NCBI RefSeq assembly: GCF_001751245.1
Contig: NZ_LJGU01000116.1
Span: 22,639 to 86,638, forward strand
Direction of reading: 5' to 3'
DNA length: 64,000 bases
Source: Streptomyces oceani
GTDB lineage: Bacteria; Actinomycetota; Actinomycetes; Streptomycetales; Streptomycetaceae
The notes under the pieces were generated by a model that was given only the letters and a program-made list of their open reading frames with translations, was not told the origin of the DNA and searched no databases. A program made the position numbers and the translations under genes. Shown here piece by piece: positions 8,281 through 16,780 of this stretch (position 1 is the stretch's first letter; every line of letters begins with the position of its first letter).

Positions 8281-9081
8281 CTACGCGGCCGTCGGGCCGC
8301 CCTCCAGCATGGTCTTCAACTCGGACAGGAACACCACCCAGCCGCCGCGCACGCCTTCCAGCATCTTGCTGTCCGGGCTGTCGAAACCGTCGTGCGTGAT
8401 GGTCAGTTTGACGCCCAGCCTCGCCTCCTCGGCCGGCTCGATGTCGAAGCTGACCTTGGACCGCTCCTTGCGCGCCTCCTCGAACTCCTCGTCCGTGAAG
8501 CCGAACATCTCCTGGTGCATGGGCAGCAGCGAGTGCCAGGTGTACGACAGCCGCTTGCCCGGCTCGGCCTCCAGCACCCGCTGGCCCAACTCCTCGAACT
8601 CCCCCTCCGGGTGCCACTTCCAGCGCACCGGCGAACCGACCTCCCAGGTCGACTCGGGTCCGGTGCCGAGGAAGTAGACCTTGATGAACTCCGGGTCGGT
8701 CAGTGCCTCGTAGAGCTTCTCGGCGGTGGTGTGGATATAGATCGTGTAGACGAACTCGGGCTTGCTCACGGTGGCTTGTCCTTCCAGCGATTGTTTGAGT
8801 GTGGAGAGAGCGGCGAGGTGCCCGCGCTCGTATCGGCTGATCCAGCGGTCGGACAGCTCCTGGATGGGCACCGGGTTGAGGTAGTGCAGCTTCTCCCGCC
8901 CGTGCCGGACGACGGTCACCAGTTGGGCCGACTCCAGCACGGTCAGGTGTTTGCTCACCGCCTGCCGACTCATCTCCAGGCCCTGGCACAGCTCGCGAAG
9001 GCTCTGCCCGTTGCGCGCGCTCAGCCGGTCCAGCAGCCGTCGCCGACTCGCGTCACCGAGCGCCTTGAACACCGCGTCCAC
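8281..9081 (-). CDS. ArsR-type regulator fused to an SRPBCC (AHSA1-like) domain
   Basis: A 266-residue two-domain protein. Residues 1-90 form an ArsR winged helix (VFKALGDASRRRLLDRLS, then the recognition helix MSRQAVSKHLTVLE). Residues 110-260 form an SRPBCC/AHSA1 ligand-binding domain (YTIYIHTTAEKLYEALTDPE through GGWVVFLSELKTMLEGG). In many actinobacteria these are two adjacent genes; here they are one chain. GTG 9081 starts directly at the ArsR fold and gives a leader of about 20 bases from the predicted promoter; GTG 9093 is an alternative. Probably an autorepressor whose ligand binds the SRPBCC cavity. Confidence 0.85.
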   Translation of the reverse strand: MDAVFKALGDASRRRLLDRLSARNGQSLRELCQGLEMSRQAVSKHLTVLESAQLVTVVRHGREKLHYLNPVPIQELSDRWISRYERGHLAALSTLKQSLEGQATVSKPEFVYTIYIHTTAEKLYEALTDPEFIKVYFLGTGPESTWEVGSPVRWKWHPEGEFEELGQRVLEAEPGKRLSYTWHSLLPMHQEMFGFTDEEFEEARKERSKVSFDIEPAEEARLGVKLTITHDGFDSPDSKMLEGVRGGWVVFLSELKTMLEGGPTAA

Positions 9082-9107
9082 GTCGCACCCCACATCTCTC
9101 CCTACCC

Positions 9108-9136
9108 AGATTGGCAACCAAAAGGTTGCATGTCAA
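9108..9136 (-). promoter_or_regulatory. promoter with ArsR operator in its spacer
   Basis: On the minus strand TTGACA (9131-9136) and CAATCT (9108-9113) are separated by exactly 17 bases. That spacer is filled by the palindrome GCAACCTTTTGGTTGC (9114-9129). A repressor bound there would block RNA polymerase directly. The arrangement strongly suggests autorepression of the ArsR-SRPBCC gene. Confidence 0.8.
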
Positions 9137-9294
9137 GAATGGCCTGCGTCGATCGCCACCGCTGTGGTCGTTCGTACGGTCCGCCCAGGGCTGCCGTACG
9201 CCGGTCCGGCGTGTGCGCGAGCGATCTCCCGCACCTGCGGACCGGACTGCCCGGGGGTTGGTACGGGCCGGGCACCGTCGGCCATACTGGCGCC

Positions 9295-9828
9295 GTGGAG
9301 CAACGTATTGACCAGAACATGCCGCCCGTGAACGTGGCCGCGAGCGACCCCGCGCGCATCCCAGGCCTGGTTCCGACGGAGCCGGAGGAGGCGAACGAAC
9401 GAACAGAGTCCGAGGAGGCCGAGGGGTCCGCCGTGCGGACCCCTGACCCGGATGAAGCGGAGGCGGAAGCCCCGGCGGACACGGACGCGGACGAGGACGC
9501 GGACACGGACGAGGCGACCAGGGGCGAACCGGCCGCCGAGGACACGGACTCGGACGCCGTCACCTTCGAGGCCGCCGACCGCCGGGGCGGAGCCCAGGCC
9601 GGCCCCAGCGGCATCCACTTCACCCTCGACGACCAGGAGACCTCGTTCACCTGGGAGGAGGTCGGCTCCGTCGAGCACAAGGTCTCGCTGACCGGGCGCT
9701 GGTTCCACGTCGTCGTGAGCACCGTCGGTCATGGGCGCTACCAGGTCGACGTGTCCACCAACCGGAAGCGCGCCAAGGAGTGGCAGGGCGAGCTGGAGGC
9801 CGTCCTGGACGCCTACTTCGAGGCCTGA
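9295..9828 (+). CDS. conserved protein with acidic N-terminal half, unknown function
   Basis: A 177-residue protein in two parts. Residues 1-100 are extremely acidic and disordered (Glu/Asp/Ala/Thr-rich runs). Residues 103-177 look folded: alternating strands with GIHFTLDDQETSFTWEEVGSV, then GRWFHVVVSTVGHGRYQVDV and a final helix ending EAVLDAYFEA. No family was recognised with confidence. GTG 9295 is preferred; a CATACT -10-like element ends 6 bases upstream, suggesting a leaderless transcript. ATG 9319 is another possible start. It is divergent from the ArsR fusion. Confidence 0.65.
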   Translation: MEQRIDQNMPPVNVAASDPARIPGLVPTEPEEANERTESEEAEGSAVRTPDPDEAEAEAPADTDADEDADTDEATRGEPAAEDTDSDAVTFEAADRRGGAQAGPSGIHFTLDDQETSFTWEEVGSVEHKVSLTGRWFHVVVSTVGHGRYQVDVSTNRKRAKEWQGELEAVLDAYFEA

Positions 9829-9896
9829 TCCCGGTGGGTCGCTCTCCCGGCCCGCGCGGGGTCGCCGGACGGCTCGGTGCCACCGGAGCGCCCGGG

Positions 9897-10391
9897 TCAG
9901 CGGGCCCCCGGGGACGGGTTCGGCACGAAGCCGAAGTCCACCGGCTGTGGTACGGCCCCCGGCCGACGACCCGCCAGCAGCTCCGCGAGTCGTGGCGGCC
10001 ACAACGGCTCGGCGGCCACGGCCAGTTCGTCCGGTGACCACCAGTGCCAGCGCAGCATGCCCTCCGCCGCCAGCACGTCTGCCACGCTCTGGCTCGGCTC
10101 CCTGGTCGGCCCGTGCGCCAGGAAGATGTGCTCGTGTTGGCGGACGGGCACGCCCTCCCGGGTGAAGTCGTGCTCCCAGGTGCACAGCAGCGGGCCCGGC
10201 CGTAGGTCCGTCCAGCCGGTCTCCTCCCGCAACTCGCGCTCCGCGCCCGCCCGCGGTGTCTCATCCGGCTCGAGGCCGCCGCCGGGCATCGCCCAGTGCA
10301 CCCCGACCTCCTCGTCGTCGTAACGAAAGAGGAAGAGGGCGTCGCGCGGATCGAGCACGGCGATCCGGGCCGCCGGTCGAGGAGTTCGCAT
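9897..10391 (-). CDS. Nudix hydrolase
   Basis: A 164-residue Nudix protein. The diagnostic box G-x5-E-x7-REUxEExGU is complete (GGLEPDE ... RELREETGW, near residues 37-59). The strand before it (AARIAVLDPRDALFLFRYDD) and MPGGGLEP match the fold. It hydrolyses some nucleoside-diphosphate-linked compound; the substrate cannot be told from sequence. ATG 10391 places the first strand about 7 residues in. It is followed 154 bases upstream by a second Nudix gene in the same direction but is not an obvious paralogue beyond the box. Confidence 0.85.
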   Translation of the reverse strand: MRTPRPAARIAVLDPRDALFLFRYDDEEVGVHWAMPGGGLEPDETPRAGAERELREETGWTDLRPGPLLCTWEHDFTREGVPVRQHEHIFLAHGPTREPSQSVADVLAAEGMLRWHWWSPDELAVAAEPLWPPRLAELLAGRRPGAVPQPVDFGFVPNPSPGAR

Positions 10392-10545
10392 ATCAGCAGC
10401 GTAGTCCGGATGGCGCGCCGGTCGGTATCCGGCCGGGATCGCGGGGCTACGACAGCCGGCCGGGACGCGGCGCTCGTACGGACCTTCCCACGGCGGTCTA
10501 CACGTCACGGCGGTTCACACGTCAGGGTGCCGCGGCACCGCGGCG

Positions 10546-11058
10546 TCAGGCTTCCGCGTCCCAGCCGCGCAGGGCGAACGAGGGTCGCTGGCCGCGCAGG
10601 TGCTGCCGCAGCGCGCCACCCGTGGAGGGCACGAACTCGGGCGGCAGGGCGTCCGTCGGCATCCAGCGGGCCTGCGCGTGCTTCTCCGGCTCGCGGTTGG
10701 ACAGCTCGCCGCTCCAGTCGTACGTCGCGAAGACCACCGTCAGATAGCTGGTCGGCGCGTCCACGCCCCGGGCGCCGTGGATCACATGTGCCAACTCCAG
10801 GTTCCCGGAGTCGACCAACAGGCCGGTCTCCTCCCGTAGTTCCCGTATGGCCGTGGCGGCGACCGACTCGTACGACTCCCGCTTGCCGCCCGGCAGGTCC
10901 CACAGACCGGGGGCGAAACGCGCGCCGTGCGCGCGTTGCACGAGGGCGACCCGCCGCCGTGCCGTGTCGTGCGCGATCACGGCAGCGACCAGCCCCGCGC
11001 GCGGGTCCGTCGGAGGCGCGGCCGGGGACGGTTCGGGCGCGTTCTGTCGGTCCAGCAC
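10546..11058 (-). CDS. Nudix hydrolase (MutT/8-oxo-dGTP-like)
   Basis: A 170-residue Nudix enzyme with the box GGKRESYES ... RELREETGL near residues 57-80 and the preceding WDLPGGK typical of MutT-like pyrophosphatases. N-terminal strand: GLVAAVIAHDTARRRVALVQRA. The 20 residues before that are Pro/Ala-rich and likely unstructured. MutT-type enzymes clean oxidised nucleotides; that role is plausible but not specific from sequence. It lies in line with the Nudix gene at 9897-10391 on the minus strand. Confidence 0.85.
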   Translation of the reverse strand: MLDRQNAPEPSPAAPPTDPRAGLVAAVIAHDTARRRVALVQRAHGARFAPGLWDLPGGKRESYESVAATAIRELREETGLLVDSGNLELAHVIHGARGVDAPTSYLTVVFATYDWSGELSNREPEKHAQARWMPTDALPPEFVPSTGGALRQHLRGQRPSFALRGWDAEA

Positions 11059-11155
11059 GGCATGCTCTTCCTGGGCGAGTGGACGGTCCTCCGCCTCGAA
11101 CTATCCCAGACGGTACTGACAGTGCCCGGTCACGCGCCCCGGGCGAGCAGCGCTG

Positions 11156-12086
11156 TCAACCGGCGTCGCAGCGCCCCGGCCCGGCCACCCGGGGCGCGGC
11201 CAGTTCACGACGTGGCAGCCGCAGCGCGGCACCCTCCCGGCCGCCGTCCAGCAGGGCGGCGCCGGCGCGCAGCCACTCCGGGTCCGGCTCGACGCCCAGG
11301 AATCCGGCGAGCCGCGTGAGTTCGCCGTACGGTTCGCGGACGAGGTCGGCGTAGCTCAGGGAGGTACGCAACGGCGCCGGTACCCGGGCCGGGGCCGCCG
11401 TGCCCAGGGCGGTCAGCTCTGACCAGATGGTGCTGAAGTCGCGTAGGGGCATCGGGCGGTCCCGCAGGGCGGTCAGGTCGAAGGCGTCGTCCTGGATACC
11501 GGCCAGCCCCGGATAGTGCCGCCGCAGGAACCCCGGTTCGAGCTTCTCGAACGAGTCCACTCGAGGTTGCAGCACGGCGGCGGCCCGGAAGCCCATGTGC
11601 CGGCTCCTTGACAGGGCACAGTACGGACCGTCCCGGAAGAGACGGACGAACCGGGCGTACGGGAAGTGCCGGTGTAGCCGACCCACCATGGGCAGCGAGT
11701 AGCCGGAACGTTCCACGACCGTGCGTCGCTCGTCGCCGGTGTGCGCGGCCAGCAGTTGGAACAGCCGCTCGTAGTGCTGGGCGACGGGGGCCGCCGGCTG
11801 TTTGCGGACGTACGGTGCCGCTGGCGGTCGCGCCGTCGCGGGAGTAGAGGAACTCCGGCAGCGGCAGCCCGTCCCGCACGAGGCGGTCGAAGTAGCGGTG
11901 TGGCTGGTTCAGCAACCGCCAGAAGTCCTCGCCGTCGAGGTCCCCTTCCGGAAGGCAGTCGTTGCCGAGCACCGAGAAGAACTCGTTCAGGCTGAGCGGC
12001 CGCGGATGCAGGTCGACGATCTGGGACAGCGCGGTGGGGCCGCTGCGCCCGGTGCCCACCACGAAGGTCAGCGGGAGAGGGGACAT
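11156..12086 (-). pseudogene. sulfotransferase-family gene broken by a frameshift
   Basis: The N-terminal part reads from ATG 12086 with the PAPS-binding-type motif FVVGTGRSGPTALSQIV, then FLYSRDG. Around 11825-11850 similarity jumps to another frame, which carries RKQPAAPVAQHYERLFQLL, VVERSGYSLPMV, FPYARFVRLFRDG and SRSRHMGFR down to the stop at 11156. The two halves are collinear parts of one putative sulfotransferase of about 310 residues. The shift equals one extra base or two missing bases. The middle also looks shorter than in family members. Either an assembly error or a decaying gene. Confidence 0.7.
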
Positions 12087-12278
12087 GAGACGGAACCCCC
12101 CGAGTCGTAGCGCTGCCCGGAGGCCGTGCCGCCATCCGCCGAACCGGAGGCGGCCCCCGCGTGTGCCCGGGCGATCGGTTCGACAGCGTACGGCACTTCG
12201 CCGCCGCCCGATCACCGCCCGGTCGCGGGTCAGTGGGCCTCCTCGGTCACGGCACGGTCGTAGCTGAGTCGTCCCCGC

Positions 12279-13220
12279 TCAGCTGCCGACCGGGTGCCAG
12301 ACCGTCTTGGTCTCCAGGAACGGCAGCATCCGTGCGGTGCCCGGGTCGCCGCGCCAGTCCGGCTCCCGGTCCGGCGCGGGACGTACCACCCGCTTGAGGT
12401 TGTCCGCCGCGGCGATCTCCAGGTCGCGCGCCAACTCCGGGCCGGCGCCCGCCAGGTCGATGGCGTTCACGTCCTGGTGCGCCGCCAGCGGGGTGCCCAG
12501 CTCGCTCGCACGCCCGGACAGGACGTTGACCACGCCGCCCGGCAGGTCGGAGGTGGCCAGCACCTCGGACAGCGACAGGGCGGGGAGGGGGCGTTCCTCG
12601 GAGGGTACGAGCACCGCCGTGTTGCCGGTGACGATCACCGGAGCGAGCACCGACACCAGCCCCAGGAACGAGCACCGCCGAGGCGCCAGCACCGCCACCA
12701 CGCCCGTCGGCTCCGGGGAGGAGAGGTTGAAGAACGGCCCGGCGACCGGGTTCGCGCCACCCGCCACCTGGGCGATCTTGTCGGCCCAACCCGCGTACCA
12801 CACCCAGCGGTCCACGGCCGCGTCCACCCGGCCGGCGGCCTTCGCCCGGGACAGGCCCTCACCGGCGGCGACCTCGCCGATGAACTGCTCCCGCCGCCCC
12901 TCCAGCATCTCCGCGATGCGGTAGAGGATCTGGCCGCGGTTGTAGGCGGTGGCGCCCGACCAGCCGCCGACCGCCTTGCGGGCCGCGACCACCGCGTCCC
13001 GGGCGTCCTTACGAGACGCCAGCGGCGGGTTGGCCAGCCAGTTGCCCTTGGAGTCCGTCACCTCGTACACCCGTCCGCTCTCCGAGCGGGGAAACTTGCC
13101 GCCGACGAAGAGCTTGTAGGTCTTCAGCACGCCGATCCGCGCCGACGTGGCCGCGCCCTCGGTCCCGCCCGCGCGGGAACCGGCCGTGCCGCCCGACTTG
13201 GCCGACTTGGATTCAGACAT
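12279..13220 (-). CDS. truncated aldehyde dehydrogenase-like protein
   Basis: A 313-residue protein of the ALDH superfamily that carries only the N-terminal cofactor-binding half. Residues 32-270 align with the first half of the neighbouring enzyme (YKLFVGGKF, WSGATAYNRGQILYRIAEML, GWADKIAQV). It lacks the conserved Glu of the LELGGKG motif and ends before the catalytic Cys region, so it cannot be an active dehydrogenase alone. Codon use is normal and there is no internal stop, so it is not simply decayed. It overlaps the full-length ALDH gene by eight bases and probably acts with it. Confidence 0.8.
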   Translation of the reverse strand: MSESKSAKSGGTAGSRAGGTEGAATSARIGVLKTYKLFVGGKFPRSESGRVYEVTDSKGNWLANPPLASRKDARDAVVAARKAVGGWSGATAYNRGQILYRIAEMLEGRREQFIGEVAAGEGLSRAKAAGRVDAAVDRWVWYAGWADKIAQVAGGANPVAGPFFNLSSPEPTGVVAVLAPRRCSFLGLVSVLAPVIVTGNTAVLVPSEERPLPALSLSEVLATSDLPGGVVNVLSGRASELGTPLAAHQDVNAIDLAGAGPELARDLEIAAADNLKRVVRPAPDREPDWRGDPGTARMLPFLETKTVWHPVGS

Positions 13221-14652
13221 CGAGGTACGCCTCCAGACCGTGCCGGCCGCCCTCGCGACCGTATCCCGACTCCTGGTAGCCGCCGAACGGCGAGGTCGGG
13301 TCGAACTTGTTGAACGTGTTGGACCAGACGACGCCGGCCCGCAGTTGCTGCGCCATCCTCAGGATGCGCGAGCCCTTCTCCGTCCAGACGCCGGCGGAGA
13401 GCCCGTACGGCGTGTTGTTGGCCTTCGCCACCGCCTCGTCCGGCGTACGGAAGGTCAGCACGGACAGCACCGGTCCGAAGATCTCCTCCCGCGCGATCCG
13501 GTGCGCCTGTGTGACGTGGGTGAACACGGTCGGCGCGAACCAGTAGCCGGAGCTGGGCAGTTCGCAGTGCGGGGACCAGCGCTCGGCGCCCTCCGCCTCG
13601 CCGGCGTCGGCCAACTCGGTGATCCGGGCCAGCTGCGCCGCGGAGTTGATCGCGCCGATGTCGGTGTTCTTGTCCAGCGGATCGCCGACGCGCAGCGTGC
13701 TGATCCGGCGCTTGAGCGCGTCCAGCACCTCCTCGGCAACGGACTCCTGTACGAGCAGCCGGGAGCCCGCACAGCAGACCTGCCCGCCGTTGAAGTAGAT
13801 GCCGCTGACGATGCCCTCGACGGCCTGGTCGATCGGCGCGTCGTCGAAGACGATGTTCGCGCCCTTGCCGCCCAGCTCCAGGGTGAGCTTCTTGGCGGTG
13901 CCCGCGACCGTACGGGCGATGGACTTGCCCACGGCGGTGGAGCCGGTGAACGCCACCTTGTCGACGCCTTCGTGCGCGACCAGTTCGGCGCCCACCGGGC
14001 CGTCGCCGGTGACGATGTTGACGACCCCGGGCGGCAGTTCGGCCTGTCGGCAGATGTCGGCGAAGAACAACGCCGACAGCGGCGTGGTCTCCGCCGGCTT
14101 CAACACCACGGTGTTCCCGGTGGCCAGCGCGGGCGCGATCTTCCAGGCCAGCATCAAAAGCGGGAAGTTCCACGGGATGACCTGCCCGGCGACGCCGAGC
14201 GGGCGTGGATCGGGGCCGTATCCGGCGTGGGGCAGCTTGTCCGCCCAGCCGGCGAAGTAGAAGAAGTTCGCGGCGACCTGTGGCAGGTCGGCGTCCCGGG
14301 TCTCCCGGATCGGCTTGCCGTTGTCCAGTGACTCCAGTACGGCCAGTTCCCGGGAGCGCTCCTGCAGGACGCGGGCGATCCGGAAGAGGTACTTCGCGCG
14401 CTCGGCGCCCGGCAGCGCGGACCACTTCGGGAAGGCGGCGCGGGCGGCTCGTACGGCCGCGTCCACGTCCTTCGCGCTGCCCTGCGCGACCTCGGCGAGC
14501 ACCTCCTCGGAGGCGGGGGCGACGGTCTTGAACACCTTGCCGTCGCTCGACTCGCGGAACTCGCCGTCGATGAACAGCCCGTAGCTCGGCGCGAGCTGGA
14601 CGATCGCGCGGGACTCGGGCGCGGGAGCGTACTCGAATACGTCGAAGGCCAT
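13213..14652 (-). CDS. NAD(P)-dependent aldehyde dehydrogenase
   Basis: A 479-residue complete aldehyde dehydrogenase. Visible catalytic residues: Asn162 in PWNFP, Lys185 in LKPAE, Glu259 in LELGGKG and nucleophile Cys293 in GGQVCCAGSR; EEIFGPVL follows. It lies 5 bases after deoC and overlaps the truncated ALDH by eight bases, forming a deoC-ALDH-ALDH' operon. DeoC splits deoxyribose-5-phosphate into acetaldehyde and glyceraldehyde-3-phosphate, so the likely job is oxidation of that acetaldehyde to acetate. The substrate is inferred from context. Confidence 0.92.
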   Translation of the reverse strand: MAFDVFEYAPAPESRAIVQLAPSYGLFIDGEFRESSDGKVFKTVAPASEEVLAEVAQGSAKDVDAAVRAARAAFPKWSALPGAERAKYLFRIARVLQERSRELAVLESLDNGKPIRETRDADLPQVAANFFYFAGWADKLPHAGYGPDPRPLGVAGQVIPWNFPLLMLAWKIAPALATGNTVVLKPAETTPLSALFFADICRQAELPPGVVNIVTGDGPVGAELVAHEGVDKVAFTGSTAVGKSIARTVAGTAKKLTLELGGKGANIVFDDAPIDQAVEGIVSGIYFNGGQVCCAGSRLLVQESVAEEVLDALKRRISTLRVGDPLDKNTDIGAINSAAQLARITELADAGEAEGAERWSPHCELPSSGYWFAPTVFTHVTQAHRIAREEIFGPVLSVLTFRTPDEAVAKANNTPYGLSAGVWTEKGSRILRMAQQLRAGVVWSNTFNKFDPTSPFGGYQESGYGREGGRHGLEAYLDV

Positions 14653-14657
14653 GGTCT

Positions 14658-15707
14658 TCAGTCCACCGTCACATAGTCGGGGCCGGAGTAGCGCCCGGTG
14701 CTCAGCTTGTGGCGCTGCATCAGCAGGTCGTTCAGGAGGCTGGACGCGCCGAAGCGGAACCAGTCCGGGGAAAGCCAGTCGGCGCCCGCGGTCTCGTTCA
14801 CCAGCACCAGGTACTTGATCGCGTCCTTGGCGGTACGGATGCCCCCGGCCGGCTTCACGCCGATCTGGACGCCGGTGGCGGCACGGAAGTCGCGTACGGC
14901 CTCCAGCATCAGCAGCGTGTTGGCCGGGGTGGCGTTGACCGCGACCTTGCCGGTGGAGGTCTTGATGAAGTCGGCGCCGGCGAGCATCGCCAGCCAGGAG
15001 GCACGGCGGATGTTGTCGTACGTGCTCAACTCGCCGTTCTCGAAGATCACCTTGAGGTGGGCGAAGCTGCCGTCCGGGCGCTCGCACGCTTCCCGTACGG
15101 CGCGGATCTCCTCGAGGACCTCCAGGTAGCGGCCGGCGAGGAAGGCGCCGCGGTCGATCACCATGTCGATCTCGTCCGCCCCGGCGGCCACCGCGTCCCG
15201 GGTGTCGGCGAGCTTGACCGGACGTGCCGTGCGGCCGGCCGGGAAGGCCGTGGCCACCGAGGCCACGTGCACGCCGGAGCCGGCCAGCGCCTCCTTCGCG
15301 ATCGCCGCCATGTCCGGATAGACGCAGATGGCGGCGACGCGTGGGGCGGTCCGGTCGCTCGGGTCCGGCGTGATCGCCTTGGCGCACAGCGAGCGGACCT
15401 TGCCCGGGGTGTCGGCCCCCTCCAGGGTGGTCAGGTCGATCATCGAGATGGCCAGGTCGATGGCGTACGCCTTGGCGGTGGTCTTGATCGAACGGGTGCC
15501 CAGGGTCGCGGCACGGGCTTCCAGGCCCACCGCGTCCACACCGGGCAGGCCGTGCAGATAGCGGCGCAGCGCGGCCTCGGACGCGGTGACGTCGGCGAAG
15601 GCGGCGTCGGCTGGAGCCGGGCTCTGCCCGGCGCGAGGGGCGGTCGGTGGAGTCGAGGCGGTGGCGGTTGGCTCGGGGGGCACCGTGGAGGCGGAGGACA
15701 TGCTCAC
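14658..15707 (-). CDS. deoC: deoxyribose-phosphate aldolase
   Basis: A 349-residue class I aldolase converting 2-deoxyribose-5-phosphate to acetaldehyde and glyceraldehyde-3-phosphate. The Schiff-base lysine is in GADFIKTSTGKV, with ADEIDMVID and the phosphate-binding GVKPAGGIRT also visible. The first 45 residues are Pro/Ala/Thr-rich and variable. GTG 15707 is chosen because TATGCT ends 6 bases upstream, indicating a leaderless message; ATG 15701 is the alternative. The operator CTACGCGCATAG lies one base beyond the -10 box. It heads the operon with two ALDH genes. Confidence 0.92.
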   Translation of the reverse strand: MSMSSASTVPPEPTATASTPPTAPRAGQSPAPADAAFADVTASEAALRRYLHGLPGVDAVGLEARAATLGTRSIKTTAKAYAIDLAISMIDLTTLEGADTPGKVRSLCAKAITPDPSDRTAPRVAAICVYPDMAAIAKEALAGSGVHVASVATAFPAGRTARPVKLADTRDAVAAGADEIDMVIDRGAFLAGRYLEVLEEIRAVREACERPDGSFAHLKVIFENGELSTYDNIRRASWLAMLAGADFIKTSTGKVAVNATPANTLLMLEAVRDFRAATGVQIGVKPAGGIRTAKDAIKYLVLVNETAGADWLSPDWFRFGASSLLNDLLMQRHKLSTGRYSGPDYVTVD

Positions 15708-15713
15708 CAGACG

Positions 15714-15732
15714 AGCATATCTACGCGCATAG
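15714..15732 (-). promoter_or_regulatory. deoC -10 box with nucleoside-regulon palindrome
   Basis: On the minus strand TATGCT (15714-15719) matches TANNNT and ends 6 bases before GTG 15707. Directly upstream, 15721-15732 reads CTACGCGCATAG on the plus strand, one mismatch from the perfect palindrome found before add and the purine nucleoside phosphorylase gene. A protein bound there would overlap the promoter spacer. Confidence 0.6.
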
Positions 15733-15811
15733 CGTCCGTCGATGCGCTGGCGCGGGGATCGATGCCGGACCGCAATCGTCGACGCCCGGGCGGTCCGGCA
15801 CAATCGCCAGC

Positions 15812-16699
15812 ATGACGAGGGAGCAACAGGGCGAGCACGGCGCGCGGAGTGTGCGGGGCGAACCGGACGAGTCGGACCAGCCGGGCGAGCGGGACCAGCC
15901 GGGCGAGCGGGATGGCGCGATCTCCGCGGAGGAGTCGGGAGAGGCGGCGACCGAGGCGCGGGCAAAGGCGGCGGAGGAGCCGGCGCAGGGCGCCGAGCCG
16001 GCGGACGAACCGGGACGGCCGGCCACGTCCGAGGAGGAGGACCAGCCTCGTACGAGCGGGCGACCGGCCGACGTGCCGAAGGTCGCCGACCGGTGCTACC
16101 GCTCGCCGTCCTCCGTCGTCGGCGGTGTGACGCTGCTCGTCGTCGGCGGCTGGCTGAGTTTCGACGCCGTGCTGAACGGCACCGGCCGTACCCCCGCGAT
16201 CACCTTGGCCACGCTGCTGTGCGTCGTGCCGCTGGTGGTGGCGTACACCCTGCGTCCCGCGGTCTTCGCCGGCCGGGAGCGGCTGCGCGTACGGAATCCG
16301 TTGCGCACCATCTCCGTGCCGTGGCCGTCGGTGGAATCGCTGCAGGCGGCGTACACCAGCGAGGTGATCGCGGACGGCAGGAAGTACCAGCTCTGGGCGA
16401 TCCCCGTCTCCCTGAAGGCGCGGAAGAGCGCCAACCGGCACAACGAGCGGGTGCAGTCCGGCCGGAGCCCGCGCGGCATCCTGGGCTTCGGTCGCCAGGC
16501 GGGTGGCACGGAGTCGGTCGAGAAGCGTGCGGCGACTGACGAGTCGATGGCCGAGCTCCGGGAGCTCGCGCTGCGGCACGGTACGGACGGCGTCGACGCG
16601 GTGACCCCCGGTGCGGTGACGGTGCGCTGGGCGTACGAGATCCTCGGCCCCGCCGTGCTGGGCGGGATCGCCCTGGCGGCCCTGCTCATGACCCGCTGA
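15812..16699 (+). CDS. PH-domain membrane protein (bPH6 type)
   Basis: A 295-residue protein. Residues 1-90 are acidic and disordered, with repeated QPGERD. Two membrane helices follow near 103-125 (GGVTLLVVGGWLSFDAVL) and 130-150 (TLATLLCVVPLVVAYTL). Next is a bacterial PH-like domain (LRVRNPLRTISVPWPSVESLQ, then YQLWAIPVSLKARKSAN). A last membrane helix ends the protein (ILGPAVLGGIALAALLM). This architecture is common in actinobacterial membrane proteins of unknown role. It is divergent from deoC and convergent with the mutase gene, with a terminator between. Confidence 0.8.
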   Translation: MTREQQGEHGARSVRGEPDESDQPGERDQPGERDGAISAEESGEAATEARAKAAEEPAQGAEPADEPGRPATSEEEDQPRTSGRPADVPKVADRCYRSPSSVVGGVTLLVVGGWLSFDAVLNGTGRTPAITLATLLCVVPLVVAYTLRPAVFAGRERLRVRNPLRTISVPWPSVESLQAAYTSEVIADGRKYQLWAIPVSLKARKSANRHNERVQSGRSPRGILGFGRQAGGTESVEKRAATDESMAELRELALRHGTDGVDAVTPGAVTVRWAYEILGPAVLGGIALAALLMTR

Positions 16700-16735
16700 C
16701 GGTGGGGGCTGGGCCGAACCGGGGCCAGCGGCGCC

Positions 16736-16764
16736 GGGGCGGCGTCGCGTGACCACGCCGCCCC
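16736..16764. terminator. bidirectional terminator hairpin
   Basis: GGGGCGGCGT (16736-16745) pairs perfectly with ACGCCGCCCC (16755-16764) around a 9-base loop. It lies in the 80-base gap between the PH-domain gene and the mutase gene, which converge. Confidence 0.75.
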
Positions 16765-16780
16765 TCCGCGTCAGACGCGC

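Noticed and set aside
9115..9117. TTG 9117 as start of the ArsR-SRPBCC gene
   Set aside because: That codon lies inside the predicted operator and upstream of the expected transcription start, so it would not be in the message.
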